NCBI GenBank assembly: GCA_946478645.1
Contig: CAMLCW010000042.1
Coordinates: forward strand, 1-21,291
Direction of reading: 5' to 3'
DNA length: 21,291 nt
Source: an uncultured Variovorax sp.
GTDB taxonomy: Bacteria > Pseudomonadota > Gammaproteobacteria > Burkholderiales > Burkholderiaceae
Every line of letters starts with the position of its first letter. The first letter of the stretch is position 1. Shown here piece after piece: positions 8,351-16,681 of the stretch. A program made the position numbers and the translations under genes. The notes beneath the pieces were generated by a model. That model was given only the letters and a program-made list of their open reading frames with translations. It made no database searches and had not been told where the DNA came from.

Positions 8351-9376
8351 GTGAAAATTCTGCAAGTCGCCCCACCGAAGCACACGGTGAATTCCTCTCC
8401 GCCCCCCGCCCATGAGACCCGAAGCCGGAAGCGGGGGGAACTCGCCGCCTGGGCCGAGGAACTGGAAGCCAAGGCCGGGGCATGGCAGGGCGATGCCGCC
8501 CCGCCGAGCCCCGTCAACCTGCAACTCGTCCTCGTCGATCCGGACGGGCTGGCCTTCATGCGGTCGCAGGGCGATGCCGTGGACATCTACAGGCCCAAGG
8601 CCAGCGTCCCGAAGGAAGGGCGCATGTACCCCTTCCACTTGCTGCTGAAGCTGTCGCCCGGCGCCACCTTCGTCGAGCAGAACGGCCGCGTGCTCGAACT
8701 CGAAACCGGCGACATGACGCTGCTGGACTCGAACGAGGCCATGCACCTGCGGTCTTCCGAAGGGAACGATGCCTGGATCATCGGGCTGTCGGCGTCGCTG
8801 GTCACGCGGTGGCTTCCGAACGCGAAGGATGCAACCGCGCTGCGGCTCGACGGCCAGGCCGGCTGGGCCGGCGTGCTCTCCAAGTACATCCAGTCGCTCG
8901 ACGTCCGGCAGGTGCAGCGCCAGGGCGGCAGGTTCCAGCGCGAATTCGTGGCGGAACACCTGATGTCCATGCTTTCGTTCGCGCTGTCGCAGACTGGGGT
9001 GCCGTGCGGCGCGGCTGCCGACGTTCCGCCGCGCGATCGGGCCATGCACGCGCTCATTCACCAGTGGATCCGCGACAACTACGCGGACGCGGAGGTGAGC
9101 GTGGCCAAGGCCGCCGCGCATTTCAATCTCTCGACGCGTTATGTGCACAAGGTTTTCGCGAGCGCGGGCGACGGCGTGACGTTTCGCGAGGCGCTGCAGC
9201 ACGAGCGGCTCGAAGCCGCCAAACGCCTGCTGCGGACGGCCGCCGCAGGCACGGGTTCCGTGGCGCAGGTGGCGTATCGCTGCGGTTTCTCCGACCCGGC
9301 CTACTTCGGGCTGGTGTTCCGAAAGAAATACGGCTGCCCCCCTGGCGCCTACGCGCGCGCCATCGGGGCGCCGTAG
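8351..9376 (+). CDS. AraC-family transcriptional regulator, second of a tandem paralogous pair
   Basis: A 341-residue paralogue of the preceding gene, starting with GTG only 5 bp after its stop, so translational coupling is likely; no good ribosome binding site is visible. The cupin-like sensor domain spans about residues 50-200 (PFHLLLKLSPGATFV, then LELETGDMTLLDSNEAMHL). The double HTH spans about 230-341, with RYVHKVFASAG and the signature VAYRCGFSDPAYFGLVFRKKYGCPPG. DNA-contacting helices are much more alike between the two proteins than the sensor halves. That suggests overlapping operators read in response to different ligands, or heterodimers. The first 45 residues are polar and diverged, so the true start may lie slightly further in. 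Confidence 0.88.
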   Translation: MKILQVAPPKHTVNSSPPPAHETRSRKRGELAAWAEELEAKAGAWQGDAAPPSPVNLQLVLVDPDGLAFMRSQGDAVDIYRPKASVPKEGRMYPFHLLLKLSPGATFVEQNGRVLELETGDMTLLDSNEAMHLRSSEGNDAWIIGLSASLVTRWLPNAKDATALRLDGQAGWAGVLSKYIQSLDVRQVQRQGGRFQREFVAEHLMSMLSFALSQTGVPCGAAADVPPRDRAMHALIHQWIRDNYADAEVSVAKAAAHFNLSTRYVHKVFASAGDGVTFREALQHERLEAAKRLLRTAAAGTGSVAQVAYRCGFSDPAYFGLVFRKKYGCPPGAYARAIGAP

Positions 9377-9409
9377 CAGCGCGCGACCCGTTGCGGTCGC
9401 GCCGCGCTG
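9377..9409 (+). terminator. Hairpin directly after the second AraC gene
   Basis: GCGCGACC (9381-9388) and GGTCGCGC (9395-9402) form a perfect 8-bp stem with a 6-nt loop. CAGC (9377-9380) and GCTG (9406-9409) can extend it across a 3-nt bulge. It begins right after the TAG stop. No T-run follows, so it is either a weak terminator or a transcript-end stabiliser. Confidence 0.4.
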
Positions 9410-9773
9410 CCCCTTCCAACGCGCCGAGCTCGTGCCGGTCGGCGGCGAGCGAAGCGGGGCCGACGGCTTCGCTGGGCAGGGCGATCGAACCATGGCCATT
9501 CCGGCCCTCGAATCTGCTGCGCGACGGTGACTTGTACCAAGGAAACAAGAGCTTTGTGCAATGCTGCCGCTGCGTGCACGGTTTTCATATCCGAGGGGCT
9601 CGTCATTCCTAAGGGATCATTTTTTTAATTACTAAAGTACACGGCTGATTGGCCTGCTCCACAAGACAAATGTTTCCTCTCCATGTCTGGGAAGAAAAAC
9701 CGGTCGATCTGTGACTTTTTTGTTATCCCGAAAAAGCCGCATACCTTTTTTCAAGAAATACAGGAACGCTTTC
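9410..9773. other. Leader region of the adhesin operon
   Basis: No gene is apparent in these 364 bp. A second perfect hairpin, AGCGAAGC (9448-9455) with GCTTCGCT (9466-9473) around a 10-nt loop, lies at the left. From about 9605 the DNA turns AT-rich with T- and A-runs (9617-9628, 9692-9699, 9715-9720), as expected for a promoter and leader, but I could not assign a convincing -35/-10 pair. AGGA at 9762-9765, 8 nt before the ATG at 9774, is the adhesin ribosome binding site. Confidence 0.45.
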
Positions 9774-12731
9774 ATGAACCGATCACACCGCAGCATCTGG
9801 AACGATGACCTCGGCAGCTGGGTTGCCGTACCGGAAAACACCCGTGCCAAGGGCAAGGCCAACCGCTCTGCGCGCCGCGCGGGCCGCCAGTTCACGGCTT
9901 CCCTGCTGAGCCTTGCGGTGCTGGCGAGCGGAACCGTGTCGGCGGGCACGTCGCTGCAGATCGATGAGGTCGCGAACGGTACGGCGAACGGCACCGGCAG
10001 CACGGCGCCGGCGACCTCGGCCCAGTTCGCCATTGCCATCGGCGGCGGTTCGGGCGCCACGGCTGGCGTGGGAAGCGTGGCCGTCGGAGACGGGGCGAGG
10101 GCAGACGCGACCAACGCCACCGCGGTCGGCCGGGCCGCGCAGGCGAGGGCGAACGAGTCCGTCGCGATCGGTCACAACGCCACCGTGCCGAGCAATCCGG
10201 GCGCGGCGAACAACATCGCCATCGGCAGCAGCGCCACCACCGGCCTGACCTTCGCCAATGGCAAGGGCGGCAGCCAGATCGCGATCGGCCGCGCAGCGAC
10301 CACCCAAGCCTACGGCGCCATTGCCATTGGCGACAATGCGCGCGCAGTCAGCAACCATCACACGATCGCGCTGGGGAACAACAGCACGGCCAGCGGCAAC
10401 TCGGCCGTCGCGGTCGGGCGCAATGCCGCCGCGTCGGGCAACTACGCCACGGCCCTGGGCGACTATGCCAAAGCCAGCCACGAGAATTCGGTCGCGCTGG
10501 GCGTGAATTCAACCACGGCCGCTGCCGTAGGTACGGCCGGTGCCTCGATCGCCGGCACCGCCTACAAATTTGCCGGCACCACGCCGGGCAGCACGGTGAG
10601 CGTGGGCAACGTGGGTACGGAACGCACCATCACCAATGTGGCCGCAGGCCGGCTCAACGCCACCAGCACCGACGCGGTCAATGGCAGCCAGCTGCACGCG
10701 TCCAACAGGGAAATCACCGCGCTCGACAACCGCGTCGACACGCTCGGCGGCAGCGTGGTGAACCACCTGGGCACCGGCGCCACCTACAACACGACCACGG
10801 GCGCGGTGACCGGGCCGACCTATAACGTCAACGGCACCTCCCACACCACCGTGAAATCGGCCGTCGAGGCCGCGGGCCAGGGCTGGAACCTGAGCGCCGA
10901 CGGCGGCGCCACGAGCGACAACATCGGGCCCGGCGAGGGCGCCAACTTCGCCGCGGGCAGCAACACCAAGGTCGAACGAAGCGGCAACACGATCACCTAC
11001 GGCGTGGTGGATGCACCGACGTTCGCAGGCACCGTGACGGGCAAGGGCTTCGTCGTCGGCACCGACGGACCCAGCATCACCGAGGGCGGCATCAATGCAG
11101 CCGGCACCAAGGTCACCAACGTGGCCCCCGGCGAAGTGAGCGCGACCAGCACCGATGCCGTGAATGGCAGCCAGCTCTATGCCACCAACCAGACCATCAA
11201 CAACATCAACAACGGCGCGGGCATCAAGTACTTCCACGCCAATTCGAAGCTGCCCGACAGCCAGGCGCTCGGCACCGACAGCGTGGCCATCGGGCCGAAT
11301 GCGGTGGCGCAGGTCGAAGGCGGGGTGGCGCTGGGCGCCGACGCCGTGGCCGGCACCGCAGCGGGCATCGCGGGCTATGTGCCACCGTCCGCCGGTGCGC
11401 AGCAGCAGGCGGCCATCCTGGCAACGCGCAGCACGCGCGGTGCGGTGTCGGTGGGCGATGCGTCGAATGGCGTGTTTCGCCAGATCAACGGCGTGGCGGC
11501 GGGCACTGCGGACAGCGATGCCGTCAACCTGTCGCAGTTGAAGGCGGTGGCGGATGCCGCCGCGGCGGGCGCCAGCAAGTGGATCATCGGCTCCCAGACC
11601 GATACCGAGTACGTCGCGCCGGCGGCCAGCGGCAGCCAGAGCACGGCGGTCGGTTCGGGTGCTTCCGTCAATGCGAACAACAGCGTGGCCGTGGGCACGG
11701 GCGCCGTGGCCAGCACCGACAACAGCGTGGCGCTGGGCAACGGATCGAAGACGGCTGCAGCCACGCCGACGGCGGGCACCACGATCCGCGGCACGGCCTA
11801 CGAATTCGCCGGCGCTGCGCCCGTGGGCGTGGTGAGCATGGGCGACAAGGGGGCCGAGCGCCAGGTCACCAATGTGGCGGCAGGCCGGATCGACGCCGGC
11901 AGCACCGACGCGGTCAATGGCAGCCAGCTGCATGCGACCAACCAGGCCATCAACAACATCACCACGGGCGGTGGTGGCATCAAGTATTTCCACGCCAACT
12001 CGAGCGCAGCCGACTCGCAGGCGGCAGGTGCGGAAAGCGTTGCGATCGGGCCCAATGCGGTCGCGACGGCGGCCAACGGCGTCGCCATCGGACAGGGCGC
12101 GACGGCCGACCGAGACGGCATGGCGGGGCAGACCGAAGCCTTCTCCAACCAGGTGGTGAACTCCACGCAAGGCGCGCTTTCCGTGGGCAGTGCGGGCAAC
12201 GAGCGCCAGATCACCAACGTGGCCGGTGGAACGCAGGCCACCGATGCGGTGAACGTACGCCAATTGGCAGCGGTGCAGAGCCAGAGCGTGAAGTACGACA
12301 CCTACATCAACGGCGACGTGAACCACAAGAGCCTGACGCTGGAGGGCGACGGCGGCACCGTGATCCACAACGTGGCCGACGGCGTGACGCCAACCGATGC
12401 CGCCAACGTCGGCCAGCTGAATCAGGCGACTGCATCAGCGAAGGGGTACACCGATGGGCGCGTGGGCCAGCTGCGCGACGAGGTCAACGGCAACGCCAAG
12501 GATGCCAGCGCCGGCACCGCGGGCGCGATGGCCATGGCGGGCATGCCGCAGGCCTACCTTCCGGGCAAAAGCATGATGGCCGCGGGGGTGGCGGGCTACG
12601 ACGGCCAGGGCGCCCTGGCCATCGGTGTCTCCCGGCTCTCGGACAACGGGCGCTGGGTCATGAAGTTCGCCGGTTCGGCCAACTCGCGCGGAAAGATCGG
12701 CGTGGCCGCCGGCGCGGGCTTCCACTGGTAA
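9774..12731 (+). CDS. Trimeric autotransporter adhesin (YadA/Hia type)
   Basis: A 985-residue type Vc-secreted surface protein that should trimerise in the outer membrane and mediate attachment or biofilm formation. Residues 1-57 are an ESPR extended signal peptide ([19 protein letters not shown], a basic stretch, then a hydrophobic core ending ASGTVSA), which fixes the start at 9774 with AGGA 8 nt upstream; the longer frame from a GTG at 9711 is not needed. Residues about 75-260 form a YadA-type head of 14-16-residue repeats of the SVAIG/AVAVG kind. Neck motifs 'TNVAAG...DAVNGSQL' recur near 287, 448 and 699, with degenerate copies later. Residues about 910-985 are the YadA anchor ([19 protein letters not shown] to GAGFHW). 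Stalk is short. Followed after 31 bp by a TpgA-like lipoprotein. Confidence 0.96.
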   Translation: MNRSHRSIWNDDLGSWVAVPENTRAKGKANRSARRAGRQFTASLLSLAVLASGTVSAGTSLQIDEVANGTANGTGSTAPATSAQFAIAIGGGSGATAGVGSVAVGDGARADATNATAVGRAAQARANESVAIGHNATVPSNPGAANNIAIGSSATTGLTFANGKGGSQIAIGRAATTQAYGAIAIGDNARAVSNHHTIALGNNSTASGNSAVAVGRNAAASGNYATALGDYAKASHENSVALGVNSTTAAAVGTAGASIAGTAYKFAGTTPGSTVSVGNVGTERTITNVAAGRLNATSTDAVNGSQLHASNREITALDNRVDTLGGSVVNHLGTGATYNTTTGAVTGPTYNVNGTSHTTVKSAVEAAGQGWNLSADGGATSDNIGPGEGANFAAGSNTKVERSGNTITYGVVDAPTFAGTVTGKGFVVGTDGPSITEGGINAAGTKVTNVAPGEVSATSTDAVNGSQLYATNQTINNINNGAGIKYFHANSKLPDSQALGTDSVAIGPNAVAQVEGGVALGADAVAGTAAGIAGYVPPSAGAQQQAAILATRSTRGAVSVGDASNGVFRQINGVAAGTADSDAVNLSQLKAVADAAAAGASKWIIGSQTDTEYVAPAASGSQSTAVGSGASVNANNSVAVGTGAVASTDNSVALGNGSKTAAATPTAGTTIRGTAYEFAGAAPVGVVSMGDKGAERQVTNVAAGRIDAGSTDAVNGSQLHATNQAINNITTGGGGIKYFHANSSAADSQAAGAESVAIGPNAVATAANGVAIGQGATADRDGMAGQTEAFSNQVVNSTQGALSVGSAGNERQITNVAGGTQATDAVNVRQLAAVQSQSVKYDTYINGDVNHKSLTLEGDGGTVIHNVADGVTPTDAANVGQLNQATASAKGYTDGRVGQLRDEVNGNAKDASAGTAGAMAMAGMPQAYLPGKSMMAAGVAGYDGQGALAIGVSRLSDNGRWVMKFAGSANSRGKIGVAAGAGFHW
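10632..10706 (+). repeat. Neck-module repeat, copy 1
   Basis: A 75-bp unit encoding [20 protein letters not shown] plus five residues (protein residues 287-311). It recurs with the same length at 11115-11189 and 11868-11942. Copies 1 and 3 are closest at DNA level, sharing a long uninterrupted stretch around the DAVNGSQL codons. Confidence 0.85.
11115..11189 (+). repeat. Neck-module repeat, copy 2
   Basis: The 75-bp neck unit for residues 448-472 ([20 protein letters not shown] and on). It is more diverged in DNA than the other two copies but identical in length and in the DAVNGSQL core, which forms the trimer's neck. Confidence 0.8.
11220..11309 (+). repeat. GIKYFHANS module, copy 1
   Basis: A 90-bp unit encoding residues 483-512, beginning GIKYFHANS and ending [10 protein letters not shown]. 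It follows neck copy 2 and is repeated at 11976-12065 after neck copy 3, so neck plus GIKYFHANS moves as a composite module. Confidence 0.8.
11868..11942 (+). repeat. Neck-module repeat, copy 3
   Basis: The 75-bp neck unit for residues 699-723 ([20 protein letters not shown] and on). It is preceded by a GTAYEFAG segment matching the GTAYKFAG segment before copy 1, so the duplicated block is longer than the neck itself. Confidence 0.85.
11976..12065 (+). repeat. GIKYFHANS module, copy 2
   Basis: A 90-bp unit encoding residues 735-764, matching 11220-11309 at both ends ([19 protein letters not shown]) and diverged in the middle. Confidence 0.8.
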
Positions 12732-12762
12732 GCACGCTTTCCTCGAGACGGACATACGCATC

Positions 12763-13602
12763 ATGAAAACAACATTCGATTCTCCTGTGGGCCTGCTTGC
12801 TCTGGCCGCTACCGCCGTGCTGCTCCTTCAAGGCTGCAGCACCGCAAGCAAAGTGCCCGACGATGGCAAGCCCGCCGAGGTGGTCTTTCCGCAGAGAGAC
12901 GAGGCCTGGTTGAAGGAAGGCACGTTCCCCAACGTGGAGAACCTGCGCGCCGTCGCCTCGGGGGCCACCAAAGACCAGCTCTACGGCCTGCTCGGTCGCC
13001 CGCATTTCAGCGAAGGCCTGTTCGGTGTTCGCGAATGGGACTACATCTTCCATTTCCCGCGGCCCGAAGGCGTGATCACCTGCCAGTTCAAGACCGTGTT
13101 CGACAAGAACTACACGGCACAGAGCTTCTACTGGCTGCCCGCCAACTGCGGCCAGATGCTGGCCGCCAGGCCCGCGCCGGCCGCAGCGCCGGTCGCGCGG
13201 GCAGAGCCACCGCCGCCGCGCAAGACGACGTTGCAGGCCGATGGCCTGTTCCGCTTCGACGGCAGCTCGGTGGCCGATCTGCTGCCGCAGGGCCGCAGCG
13301 AGATCGAAGCGCTGGCGCGCCGTATCCAGAGCGGCTTCAAGTCGGTGGCGTCCGTCACCGTGACCGGGCACACCGACCGGCTTGGCACCGATGCCTACAA
13401 CGACACGCTGTCGGTTGCGCGCGCCAGTGCCGTGCGCGACCTGCTGGTGCAGCAAGGCATCGACGCTGCCGTAGTCCGGGCGCATGGCATGGGCAAACGC
13501 CAGCCTGTCACGGAGTGCCCAGGCATGCAGCGAACGGACGCCCTGATCGCCTGCCTGCAACCCAACCGCCGCGTGGAAATCGAAGTCCGCGGCGAGCAAT
13601 GA
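12763..13602 (+). CDS. TpgA-like lipoprotein: SmpA/OmlA (BamE)-like region plus OmpA peptidoglycan-binding domain
   Basis: A 279-residue predicted lipoprotein. The signal peptide ends in the lipobox LLQGC with lipidated C25; S26 at +2 predicts outer-membrane sorting. Residues about 50-130 resemble SmpA/OmlA (GATKDQLYGLLGRPHFSEG, then VREWDYIFHF). A Pro/Ala-rich linker covers about 134-152. Residues about 157-276 are an OmpA-C domain with GHTDRLGTDAYNDTLSVARA: D205 and R220 are the expected diaminopimelate contacts, and NRRVEIEV closes the fold. In Acinetobacter Tol 5, TpgA, encoded next to the adhesin AtaA, has an OmpA-type domain and ties the adhesin to peptidoglycan. The location 31 bp after an adhesin gene supports the same role here. 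Its stop overlaps the next start (ATGA). Confidence 0.9.
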   Translation: MKTTFDSPVGLLALAATAVLLLQGCSTASKVPDDGKPAEVVFPQRDEAWLKEGTFPNVENLRAVASGATKDQLYGLLGRPHFSEGLFGVREWDYIFHFPRPEGVITCQFKTVFDKNYTAQSFYWLPANCGQMLAARPAPAAAPVARAEPPPPRKTTLQADGLFRFDGSSVADLLPQGRSEIEALARRIQSGFKSVASVTVTGHTDRLGTDAYNDTLSVARASAVRDLLVQQGIDAAVVRAHGMGKRQPVTECPGMQRTDALIACLQPNRRVEIEVRGEQ

Positions 13603-14375
13603 AAGAGACAATGGACAACGAAGAAAACGCTTTCACCTCCGGGCGCATCGCGATCCTGGGCCAGGAAAACCGCTCGCGCGAAGCCGTGCGACGCACTGTT
13701 CGCCGGCTCGGCTTCGAGCCGGTGGTTCTATGCAGCAGCGCCGCGAGCGCCTCGGGCTCCGACAATTCCGAAGCATTCAAGATGCTGATCCTGACCGGCG
13801 AAAGCGACAGCCTGTCGTCCATGGCGCTCGTCCGTGAAACCAAGGCCATGTTCGATCCACAGCCGCCCATGCTGTGCCTGCTTCCGAAGGAGCAGTTCGA
13901 TGACGTCAGCGCCTTGCGCCAGGACACCACGGACGAGTTGATCGCCAAGCCATCGTCGTTCACCGAACTCTTCAGCGTGCTTCGGCTCTTCGTGAGCAAC
14001 TTGCCGGGGAAGATCCCGCCGCTCGAGCGTCGATGGGGTGGCTACCGTTTCCTGATGCAGAGCAACACGGTGGAGTTCGGCGGCAGGCGGGTGCAACTGC
14101 GTCCCGACGAGTTCGACCTTGCCATCGAGCTCTTTGCCCACGAAGGCTGCACGGTCGCTAGGGACATGCTCTGGGACGCGGTCTGGGCGAAGCCGTGGGA
14201 CGGGAAGTCGCGCATGCTCGACACCTGCGTCTCGGTGCTCCGCCGGTCGTTGAAGTTGCCTACGAATGGCTGGGAACTGCGCGCCGTCTGGGGTGCCGGC
14301 TATCGCCTCGACGGTTCGTCCGGCCGCGAGGGTTCTGCCATTCCCTACTGGACGCCTTCGTCGATCCGGGCGTGA
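13599..14375 (+). CDS. OmpR-type winged-helix regulator with degenerate receiver domain
   Basis: A 258-residue protein. Residues about 16-133 fold like a response-regulator receiver and residues about 150-237 are a Trans_reg_C winged helix (LRPDEFDLAIELFAHEG, then DTCVSVLRRSLKL, ending WGAGYRL). The receiver is degenerate: strand three reads KMLILTGESD, with T66 where the phospho-acceptor Asp belongs, and the acidic pair after strand one is reduced to GQEN, although the switch Lys survives (AKP, K117). Phosphorylation-independent control is therefore likely. The ATG at 13599 overlaps the lipoprotein stop; an alternative ATG at 13611 would remove four residues. No histidine kinase is nearby. 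Its place in the unit suggests it regulates the adhesin genes, by inference. Confidence 0.9.
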   Translation: MKETMDNEENAFTSGRIAILGQENRSREAVRRTVRRLGFEPVVLCSSAASASGSDNSEAFKMLILTGESDSLSSMALVRETKAMFDPQPPMLCLLPKEQFDDVSALRQDTTDELIAKPSSFTELFSVLRLFVSNLPGKIPPLERRWGGYRFLMQSNTVEFGGRRVQLRPDEFDLAIELFAHEGCTVARDMLWDAVWAKPWDGKSRMLDTCVSVLRRSLKLPTNGWELRAVWGAGYRLDGSSGREGSAIPYWTPSSIRA

Positions 14376-14380
14376 TGGCC

Positions 14381-14418
14381 GGCGGCGACGGACGCTCCGT
14401 CTGGAGCGCGTCGCCGCC
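14381..14418 (+). terminator. Strong hairpin ending the adhesin operon
   Basis: The outer arms GGCGGCGAC (14381-14389) and GTCGCCGCC (14410-14418) enclose a second stem CGCTCC/GGAGCG (14393-14398/14403-14408) with a GTCT loop, giving 15 base pairs with a small internal loop. It starts 5 bp after the regulator's stop codon. No T-run follows, so termination strength is uncertain, but position and stability fit an operon end. Confidence 0.6.
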
Positions 14419-14477
14419 TCCTCGCAGCCAGTTCGTTTCAGTTGCGCCGCGCGGCTTCCTCTGCCCCGGAAAAGCTC

Positions 14478-14520
14478 TGGAAACCATAAAGACTTAACTA
14501 TTAGAATGCGAATCGTTCTT
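14478..14520 (+). promoter_or_regulatory. Sigma-70-type promoter overlapped by a Fur box
   Basis: The -35 candidate TGGAAA (14478-14483) and the -10 candidate TAGAAT (14502-14507, 5 of 6 to consensus) are 18 bp apart. TAGAATGCGAATCGTTCTT (14502-14520) matches the E. coli 19-bp Fur consensus at 12 of 19 positions by hand alignment and covers the -10 element. Fur with iron bound would thus block RNA polymerase. The site is 25 bp before the siderophore receptor start. Confidence 0.65.
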
Positions 14521-14545
14521 AGTAAGTTTATGGAGTGGAGCAGGA

Positions 14546-16651
14546 ATGACGAGGTTCACGGCACGGCGCAAGGCCGCATCTGTCTTGGCGGGCTGCCTGG
14601 CCATCTACGTGCAGCAGCATGCAGTGGCGCAGCCGGCAGCGCCGGCGACCGGTTCGCTGCCGGAAGTGCGCGTGGACGCGAGCACCGAAGCCGAGACGGC
14701 GACTTCGCCCGTCATCGGCTACCGTGCAAGGAATGCCGCGACCGCCACCAAGACGGACACGCCGCTCGCCGAAACGCCGCAGTCGGTGACGGTGGTCACG
14801 CGCGACCAGATCGTCGACCAGGGCGCCACGAACCTGCAGGATGCGCTCAACTACGCGGCCGGCGTGCGCTCCGATGCGTATGGTGTCGACTCGCGCACCG
14901 ATTCGATGCGGGTGCGGGGCGCCTCGCCCGATATCTACCTCGACGGTCTTCGCCAAGCCTACGGCTACTACACCAGCACCACGCGCACCGAACCCTACAC
15001 GCTCGAGCGGCTCGAAGTGCTGCGCGGCCCTTCGGGCATGCTGTTTGGCGCTGGCACGGCAGCCGGCGTGATCAACATGGTCAGCAAGCGGCCGCTGCAG
15101 GAAACCCAGCGTGAAGTGGGCGTGCAGTTCGGCAGCTTCGGCCGCAAGCAGATCCAGGCCGACCTGACGGGGCCGCTCAATGCCGACGGCAGCCTTTCTT
15201 ACCGACTGATCGCGCTGCAGCGCAAATCGGACACGCAGGTGGACTATGTACCCGATGACCGCAGTCTCATCGCGCCTTCGCTGACCTGGCGGCCGAATGC
15301 CGCCACCTCGCTGACGCTGCAGGGCCTCTGGCAAAAGGACAAGAGCGGCAGCAGCTCGCAGTTCCTGCCCTGGGAGGGCACCCTGCTGCCGAACCCGAAT
15401 GGCCGCATTCCGAACAGCCGCTTCATCGGAGAACCGGGCGACTACTACGACAGCGAGCGCAAGACCTTCGGCTGGCAGTTCGAGCACAAGTTCAACCAGA
15501 ACTGGACCGTGCGGCAGAACTTCCGCTATGCGCAAAACGAAAACGACAACCGCTATCACTACGGCGGCGCATTCAGCGGTGCGGAGAGCTGGGATGCGAC
15601 CGACCCGATCTTCAAGCGTGTGCTCAGCCGCTACTACGACAGCCAACTGACGCTGAACCGCACGCAGACGCTCGACAACCATCTCGAGGGCCATTTCGAA
15701 ACCGGCGCCCTGAAGCACACCCTGCTGGTGGGCGCGGATTTCGCGCGCCAGCGCGAGAACGTCTGGGTCGGGACCACGCTGGACACCATCGACGTCTATG
15801 CGCCGGTCTATGGCCACGTGGACGAACCCGAGCGCGCGCCGCGCCCGCGCACGCGGCAGCGGCAGACCGGCATCTACCTGCAGGACCAGATCAAGCTCGG
15901 CAACTGGATCTTCGTGGCGGGCCTGCGCCACGACCGGGCGGTATCGAGCGCGGCCGGCAGCGAAAGCGAAAAGAGCAGCGCCACCACGAAGCGCCTTGGC
16001 GTGATGTATGCCTTGCCTTCGGGCTGGTCGCCGTATGTGAGCTACAGCGAATCGTTCACGCCGCAGTCGCCGCGCGACGGCCGGATCTTCACGCCCCTGC
16101 GCGGCGAGCAGTGGGAAGTCGGCGTCAAGTACGAACCCAAGGACCGTGCCGTGGCATTCAGCGCCGCGGTCTACGACCTGCGCGAGAAGAACCAGATCGT
16201 CGAGGAACAGCCGAACGTCTTCTCGCAGCGCGGACTCACGAAGACCAAGGGCGTCGAACTCGAAGCCAAGGGTTCGGTGGGACCGAATCTCGACCTGGTC
16301 GCCCACTACAACTACACGGACGCCGACGCGCAGATCGAGGGCCTGCCCGAGCACCAGGCCAGCGTCTGGGCCAAGTACCGCTTCTCGCTCGGCGGCATCG
16401 CCGGTTTCTCGGCCGGTGCCGGCCTGCGCGTGATGAGCTCGTTCCGCGATACGCAGTTCGGCGTCGGGCCGCGCATCCCCGGCGTCGCTTTGGCCGACCT
16501 GGTCTTCGCCTATGAGAGCGCACGCTGGCGGTATGCGCTCAACATCAACAACGTCACCGACAAGAAGTACTTCAGCACCTGCCTGTCGCGCGGCGACTGC
16601 TGGTATGGTGCACGCCGCAACATCGTGGCAAGCGCGACCTATCGCTTCTAA
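14546..16651 (+). CDS. TonB-dependent ferrisiderophore receptor (FhuA/FoxA class)
   Basis: A 701-residue outer-membrane receptor that takes up ferric siderophore using TonB-ExbBD energy. A signal peptide ends near residue 28 (HAVA-Q), and the TonB-box region LPEVRVDA is at 38-45. The plug domain, about 70-180, has the siderophore-receptor motifs TPQSVTVVTRDQI, LDGLRQAYGYY and LEVLRGPSGMLFGAGTAAGVIN. The 22-strand barrel ends in the canonical aromatic residue (ATYRF). The C-terminal pattern KKYFSTC..GDCWYGARRNI, with a cysteine pair, is typical of ferrichrome/ferrioxamine-type receptors. There is no N-terminal signalling extension, so no FecIR-type regulation is expected. GGAG at 14537-14540 is the ribosome binding site. 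It is the first gene of a Fur-controlled operon. The true ligand cannot be read from sequence. Confidence 0.94.
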   Translation: MTRFTARRKAASVLAGCLAIYVQQHAVAQPAAPATGSLPEVRVDASTEAETATSPVIGYRARNAATATKTDTPLAETPQSVTVVTRDQIVDQGATNLQDALNYAAGVRSDAYGVDSRTDSMRVRGASPDIYLDGLRQAYGYYTSTTRTEPYTLERLEVLRGPSGMLFGAGTAAGVINMVSKRPLQETQREVGVQFGSFGRKQIQADLTGPLNADGSLSYRLIALQRKSDTQVDYVPDDRSLIAPSLTWRPNAATSLTLQGLWQKDKSGSSSQFLPWEGTLLPNPNGRIPNSRFIGEPGDYYDSERKTFGWQFEHKFNQNWTVRQNFRYAQNENDNRYHYGGAFSGAESWDATDPIFKRVLSRYYDSQLTLNRTQTLDNHLEGHFETGALKHTLLVGADFARQRENVWVGTTLDTIDVYAPVYGHVDEPERAPRPRTRQRQTGIYLQDQIKLGNWIFVAGLRHDRAVSSAAGSESEKSSATTKRLGVMYALPSGWSPYVSYSESFTPQSPRDGRIFTPLRGEQWEVGVKYEPKDRAVAFSAAVYDLREKNQIVEEQPNVFSQRGLTKTKGVELEAKGSVGPNLDLVAHYNYTDADAQIEGLPEHQASVWAKYRFSLGGIAGFSAGAGLRVMSSFRDTQFGVGPRIPGVALADLVFAYESARWRYALNINNVTDKKYFSTCLSRGDCWYGARRNIVASATYRF

Positions 16652-16681
16652 CAGTCCACTTTTGACGAAAGCCGCAGCGAC

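Noticed and set aside
9711..9773. Earlier GTG start for the adhesin
   Set aside because: The added 21 residues precede a canonical ESPR that must be N-terminal, and the ATG at 9774 has a well-placed AGGA.
10509..12368. A 619-residue minus-strand open frame opposite the adhesin
   Set aside because: It mirrors the adhesin's repeats in the antisense frame and has no recognisable protein features.
14546..16651. FecA-type receptor with sigma/anti-sigma signalling
   Set aside because: No N-terminal signalling domain lies between the signal peptide and TonB box, and no FecI/FecR-like genes are nearby.
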